A stretch of DNA of 64,000 nt, from contig JAEYPP010000084.1 of the NCBI GenBank assembly GCA_023410575.1, positions 53,620 through 117,619 of the forward strand, given 5' to 3'. The notes beneath the pieces were generated by a model, which did no database searches, was not told the DNA's origin, and saw only the letters and a program-made list of their open reading frames with translations. Numbering within the stretch: position 1 is the stretch's first letter; the number at the start of each line of letters is the position of its first letter. This document shows, piece by piece, positions 61,801-64,000 of the stretch. Position numbers and translations under genes: made by a program. This DNA comes from Bacillota bacterium. Its GTDB lineage: Bacteria; Bacillota; Clostridia; Lachnospirales; Lachnospiraceae.

Positions 61801-62410
61801 GGACTCCCACGAGATCATAGATAGCATTAATTATACCATCATAGGAGTAATACTCTTTTGTTCCAACACGTTTTAGGTCATTATTTAAGCTGTCGCGTTT
61901 CAAAACTTCAAATATATTAGAAAAATAGACATCTACTCCATTAGCTATCTTTTTATATGCTTTTTGACTAGAATATCCTTGATTTTTTAACAGTTGAACT
62001 AGCTTAGTAGTAACTTCCTGGCTATCTAGTCGATAAGCATCAATGGTATATTCACTACTATAAAACTCTTCAGGAATCACTACCTTCCCATCGTCATCTA
62101 ATCTTTGAATCCTTACCCTATTACTAACACGCAATGGGTTTTTTCCCGTATCACTAAGTGTCATAGTGAAACCTGTTGTATGATATATATATGTTGATGC
62201 TGATTTGGAATGTTTACCGTAGAAATAAATATCTCCCTCACAAGTAACATCTATCGTGAATATGGCATCGCCATTGTAATCATATATATATTGATATTCT
62301 TTAAGTGTGACATTATTACCCAAAATTAACTCAGTATTAATTGTACTTATTAATATAACGAGAGTTAAAGAAAAGAGAAGTGACTTAGTTATATTACTTT
62401 TATGCTTCAT
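58802..62410 (-). CDS. Large exported surface protein (1202 aa), unknown function
   Basis: A signal peptide (about 1-30, LLFSLTLVILISTINTELIL) starts the protein. The N-terminal 330 residues include several beta-rich modules (EYQYIYDYNGDAIFTIDVTC). A Pro/Thr/Val linker (about 333-365, TPAVSPATPTVAITP) follows, then a long region up to the end with many short beta-type stretches and YTIGTNDSYGIPGPRL-like loops. No catalytic motif, LPxTG signal or membrane tail was seen. Its start overlaps the stop of the preceding gene as ATGA, so it is coupled to the SLH-like protein and probably joins it at the cell wall. Confidence 0.75.
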   Translation of the reverse strand: MKHKSNITKSLLFSLTLVILISTINTELILGNNVTLKEYQYIYDYNGDAIFTIDVTCEGDIYFYGKHSKSASTYIYHTTGFTMTLSDTGKNPLRVSNRVRIQRLDDDGKVVIPEEFYSSEYTIDAYRLDSQEVTTKLVQLLKNQGYSSQKAYKKIANGVDVYFSNIFEVLKRDSLNNDLKRVGTKEYYSYDGIINAIYDLVGVQWSSTTQTLLKYYYDNKIHIRLSPFFYDVVYVDAADYAKKGTKAKIIDTGAEKQEIFFGQYTEYELPSNQKLTINKKQYTVKSVEYVYDTGQANVVYKPTISNGVISAYHGIKDNSTLYVLLEPNPITVTPAVSPATPTVAITPVPSTAPTSTEDSISYLSPKTTGIINVQPTPNTGYDARIGVPTTEKLFGCIQTSEYLINIVYEKTTGQITYPITVQKTYNIKTKNVDSSDSNFNQTKTSQEVSGKAPPEASGKASLEKSDADTYTITAQTVTQSGSVTRSYSYTEIVSIDYYKIKSGTLTNQTLPGGTLTLNPQNYKVPDLNYHHFSSQSEHLRTPSGIGGTIVLSSEEVTALPNEDLITIGSQGVGQIYTRSDSLTFGKNTVLSSDWKSSQGDTFHQNLISAPQKINQSILYEDQKLIEKTLKNKTYPSSGTITYEKVVKFNSNMSDLLTFSIDSVNEVKIHTPVYCKPVVKHDNNPYLQLFDPDKSSIPLILDENSVTGDFTLQILNEGYHSNKAGYGNKNYAKYLASKDGTMQNEVKFPVEMYQDVGNDYKQTNDVLLPANTWSCIGASEQRYYIPMWVAEGIYTVDVRSVAVNGSDQLSDTEETKNASVNKYVATDSFTIQTSGRLYGFTLYDIQNYPMWQEVFRAKDGLSLKANQAYTNQLFSNTLDLSVLSDGVKNKGFKAASVYDYTIGTNDSYGIPGPRLSNYTMPLLVGAHPRYSNQGLIKTGYTMRFRINTNGDVMAQRDSKISITPRFYYVDSNGSNRTEVDLYYQGTVGGKKYSLIQVGSSVDKSNKKSVVVGDPMLAIPQEELLVNATIQGMKKAKFNALSTDQYSFDQLLIGYPLRMYSNLAFAKVNESDQHTEEELQKLKQTYYFTYSLPDKVKAVKKGYDVANYAKQKGINFKEEFWLKDGYLIVNFDITALDMEGNIRYSYINKENYIENDFCSMWLLEGGAKKKTDSNGLSIQFLAGDALIFSTNETASDDYSSDGIY

Positions 62411-63726
62411 TCGGTCACCACCTTATTATCATAAAAGTAGTCATTCAAACACATCTTTTGTATACCATAATTAGGAACGCAAGAAGAGACATCAAGATTC
62501 ACATAACAATCCCTCCATTCACCTACTTTAAGATTATCAAACTCTGGATATGTAAACCTAGTGAATATAATTGGTGAATTTTTTACAGTTGATAATTCAT
62601 TAGACGATATAACCCTATATCTTACATATGCGCGTAGATACATAAATCCATTGCTGAGATAAAGGGTTGACCTGTCAACCGCTATTATCTTGCTCTCAAC
62701 TATTGTTTCATTTTCTATTGCGGCATTAATATATTCATTAATCCTTTTTTTTGTATTATCTCTCTCAATTGTTCCACTTAAGTCAGCGCTTAATAACTTT
62801 TCCATCCATGCGGTATCATCTTTAATTGTTCTATAGTCAACATTAAAAACGCACTCTAGATAATTTCTTGCATTCTCCTCCCACTCATCAATACACTCAT
62901 CGTATAATTCCTTAGCATTTACTGGATCTTTACTGTAGTAATAATAGAAAACCTTCTTACCTTCATTGTACTCAAAATAATCTTTTGGTGAGACATAATT
63001 CACCTTATTAACCCATCGGTCGGTTCCATATACTAAGTCATCTCCGATTTTAGTTCTCATAAATAAAAACTTCCAATCATAATAACTATTCGGATAACTT
63101 GCTAATATATATGGGTAGAAATCGGCCATTTTAGGTAAATTAGTTGTTCGAATCAGTTGACCGTCTGGTGAAATTTGATGACGAGCACTCTTGTCACTTA
63201 TCATATGAACCAACTGTTTCGCATAAGTAACTGTAACTTTATACTTTGGATTAAATTTTCGATTTGTGCTATAACTACCGTTTGAACTACCTTTGATATA
63301 CCCGAGTGCAAAAGCTTTCGCTAAGAAAGGCTGATAAACTTTTCTTATCTTAGCAATATCAGATATTCTACAATCGATAATTCTATCTACTAGCTCCTCC
63401 TCAACTGTCTTTCCATAAAGATGTTCATCCGCACGTACTAGTAGCATCGCTACCTCTGACTTGTTGGCATAGGCCTCAAAGTTTGTAAAAGTCTTGCTCG
63501 TTATTAACCCAACTTCTTGTGCTGTTACGATATATGCAGTTGCACTTGTCTTATCATAAGTCTGTCCTAATTCATCAAGAATCATCTTAATTACTTGACT
63601 TCGCGTAACATACTTGCTTGTTGCAGTTGCTGTAATTGGTGCTTGCGTTGAAAAACATCCTAGCACAATCATAGCAACTATTACAATCGACATAACTCTT
63701 TTAAGAAACCTCCCAATAACTCTCAT
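62407..63726 (-). CDS. Exported protein with S-layer-homology-like N terminus
   Basis: The start chosen is the ATG at 63726, six bases after AAGGAG. A signal peptide with a long hydrophobic core (VMSIVIVAMIVLGC) is followed by APITATATS. Residues about 35-200 resemble three degenerate SLH repeats, for example VTRSQVIKMILDELG, ANKSEVAMLLVRADEHLYG and AFALGYIKGSSNGSYSTNRKFNP with VTVTYAKQLVHMI. SLH domains bind secondary cell wall polymer. Residues 210-439 are of unknown fold. It is the first gene of a two-gene operon with the 1202-residue surface protein. Confidence 0.75.
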   Translation of the reverse strand: MRVIGRFLKRVMSIVIVAMIVLGCFSTQAPITATATSKYVTRSQVIKMILDELGQTYDKTSATAYIVTAQEVGLITSKTFTNFEAYANKSEVAMLLVRADEHLYGKTVEEELVDRIIDCRISDIAKIRKVYQPFLAKAFALGYIKGSSNGSYSTNRKFNPKYKVTVTYAKQLVHMISDKSARHQISPDGQLIRTTNLPKMADFYPYILASYPNSYYDWKFLFMRTKIGDDLVYGTDRWVNKVNYVSPKDYFEYNEGKKVFYYYYSKDPVNAKELYDECIDEWEENARNYLECVFNVDYRTIKDDTAWMEKLLSADLSGTIERDNTKKRINEYINAAIENETIVESKIIAVDRSTLYLSNGFMYLRAYVRYRVISSNELSTVKNSPIIFTRFTYPEFDNLKVGEWRDCYVNLDVSSCVPNYGIQKMCLNDYFYDNKVVTE

Positions 63727-63771
63727 CATACACTCCTTACTCACTAATCATTAATCAACTTTTACTACTCT

Positions 63772-63800
63772 ATTATACATTAGCAGATATTAATTTACAA
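63772..63800 (-). promoter_or_regulatory. Promoter of the surface-protein operon
   Basis: On the minus strand TTGTAA (63795-63800) and TATAAT (63772-63777) are separated by 17 bases. They lie about 45 bases upstream of the chosen start. Confidence 0.65.
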
Positions 63801-63881
63801 TATTTACCATGCATAGAAAGTTTTTAGATAATTTTGTTTACTTTGCTGATTTTAGATGAGTATAGAAGATCAGTTGGTCAG

Positions 63882-64000
63882 TAGTAAAACGAGATGCATT
63901 TTTGTACGTCGAGAATCAATCTTTGTAAGTGAGAATAAATATTTGTAAACGAAACGCAACTTTTACCCTTGTTTGTAAACGAGAATCTATTTTTGTAACC
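63882..64000. repeat. Tandem ~21-bp repeats at right edge, possible mobile-element end
   Basis: A unit close to TTTTTGTAAACGAGAATCAA recurs about five or six times with changes, at roughly 63882, 63900, 63921, 63940, 63971 and 63990; the fourth is followed by a diverged spacer. Such clustered direct repeats are typical transposase-binding sites at the ends of IS21-like or related elements. No transposase is in the window, so the element would lie to the right. Confidence 0.55.

Noticed and set aside
63882..64000. CRISPR array
   Set aside because: The repeats are about 21 bp, imperfect, and nearly contiguous without unique spacers of constant length; no cas genes are in the window.

Overview
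The window looks like chromosome from a low-GC, anaerobic, spore-forming Firmicute, most likely a Lachnospiraceae species close to Lachnoclostridium (Clostridium) phytofermentans. The assignment is inferred from strong AGGAGG-type ribosome binding sites, many TTG/GTG starts, tRNA-directed T-box leaders, BMP-type purine/nucleoside ABC transporters, a GerA-type germination gene remnant and a MocR/aminotransferase pair. No species marker such as rRNA is present.

Layout. 1-4.7 kb: the end of a ParA/CpaE-like gene cut by the window edge, a very unusual Gly-Pro-Cys-Trp repeat peptide, a DUF218 protein, a soluble chemoreceptor-like protein and gdhA behind a leader attenuator. 4.8-11.1 kb: a two-component system, a CYTH protein, a CmpB-like membrane protein, a MIF-like protein, a HAD-GNAT fusion and a repeat-rich lipoprotein. 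11.2-14.5 kb: a DNA-repair operon (radical SAM protein of the TIGR03916 type, its TIGR03915-type partner, and an AlkD-like glycosylase) behind a promoter that carries a perfect LexA/SOS palindrome. 14.6-19.9 kb: two small envelope proteins, a transmembrane chemoreceptor and a two-gene SsuBC-like ABC transporter without a binding protein.

20-36.5 kb is devoted largely to purine and nucleoside uptake and salvage. It has two complete paralogous BMP-family ABC operons (binding protein, double ATPase, two permeases), the second next to cdd, deoC and deoD. Each operon has a terminator-like hairpin just after the binding-protein gene, which should raise binding-protein expression over the rest. Between them lie two tRNAs, tyrS with a Tyr T-box and an alpha/beta hydrolase. 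36.5-42.6 kb: a GerA fragment, a trigger-factor-like lipoprotein, thrS with its T-box, a remnant of an Ig-domain surface protein, a GNAT enzyme and an HD-GYP phosphodiesterase. 42.8-51 kb: an OLD-family ATPase/TOPRIM protein, a Crp/Fnr regulator, thioredoxin, an aminotransferase/MocR pair, and a CcdA-TlpA extracellular thiol-redox pair. 51-58.6 kb: a TPP riboswitch with thiT, a BceRSAB-like sensor/transporter operon, a small zinc-ribbon gene and a divergent signal peptidase II homologue. 58.8-64 kb: a two-gene operon for large exported surface proteins, then tandem ~21-bp repeats at the right edge that look like the end of a mobile element.

Two patterns cut across the window. First, a family of imperfect intergenic palindromes shares an internal core but has unrelated outer arms that still pair with each other; copies sit near 1.2, 28.8, 52.1 and 58.6 kb, a half copy near 46.1 kb and a possible relative in the tyrS leader. 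Second, leader-based control is frequent: two T-boxes, a TPP riboswitch, a gdhA attenuator and two intercistronic hairpins. All functional statements rest on motif reading; no database search was run.
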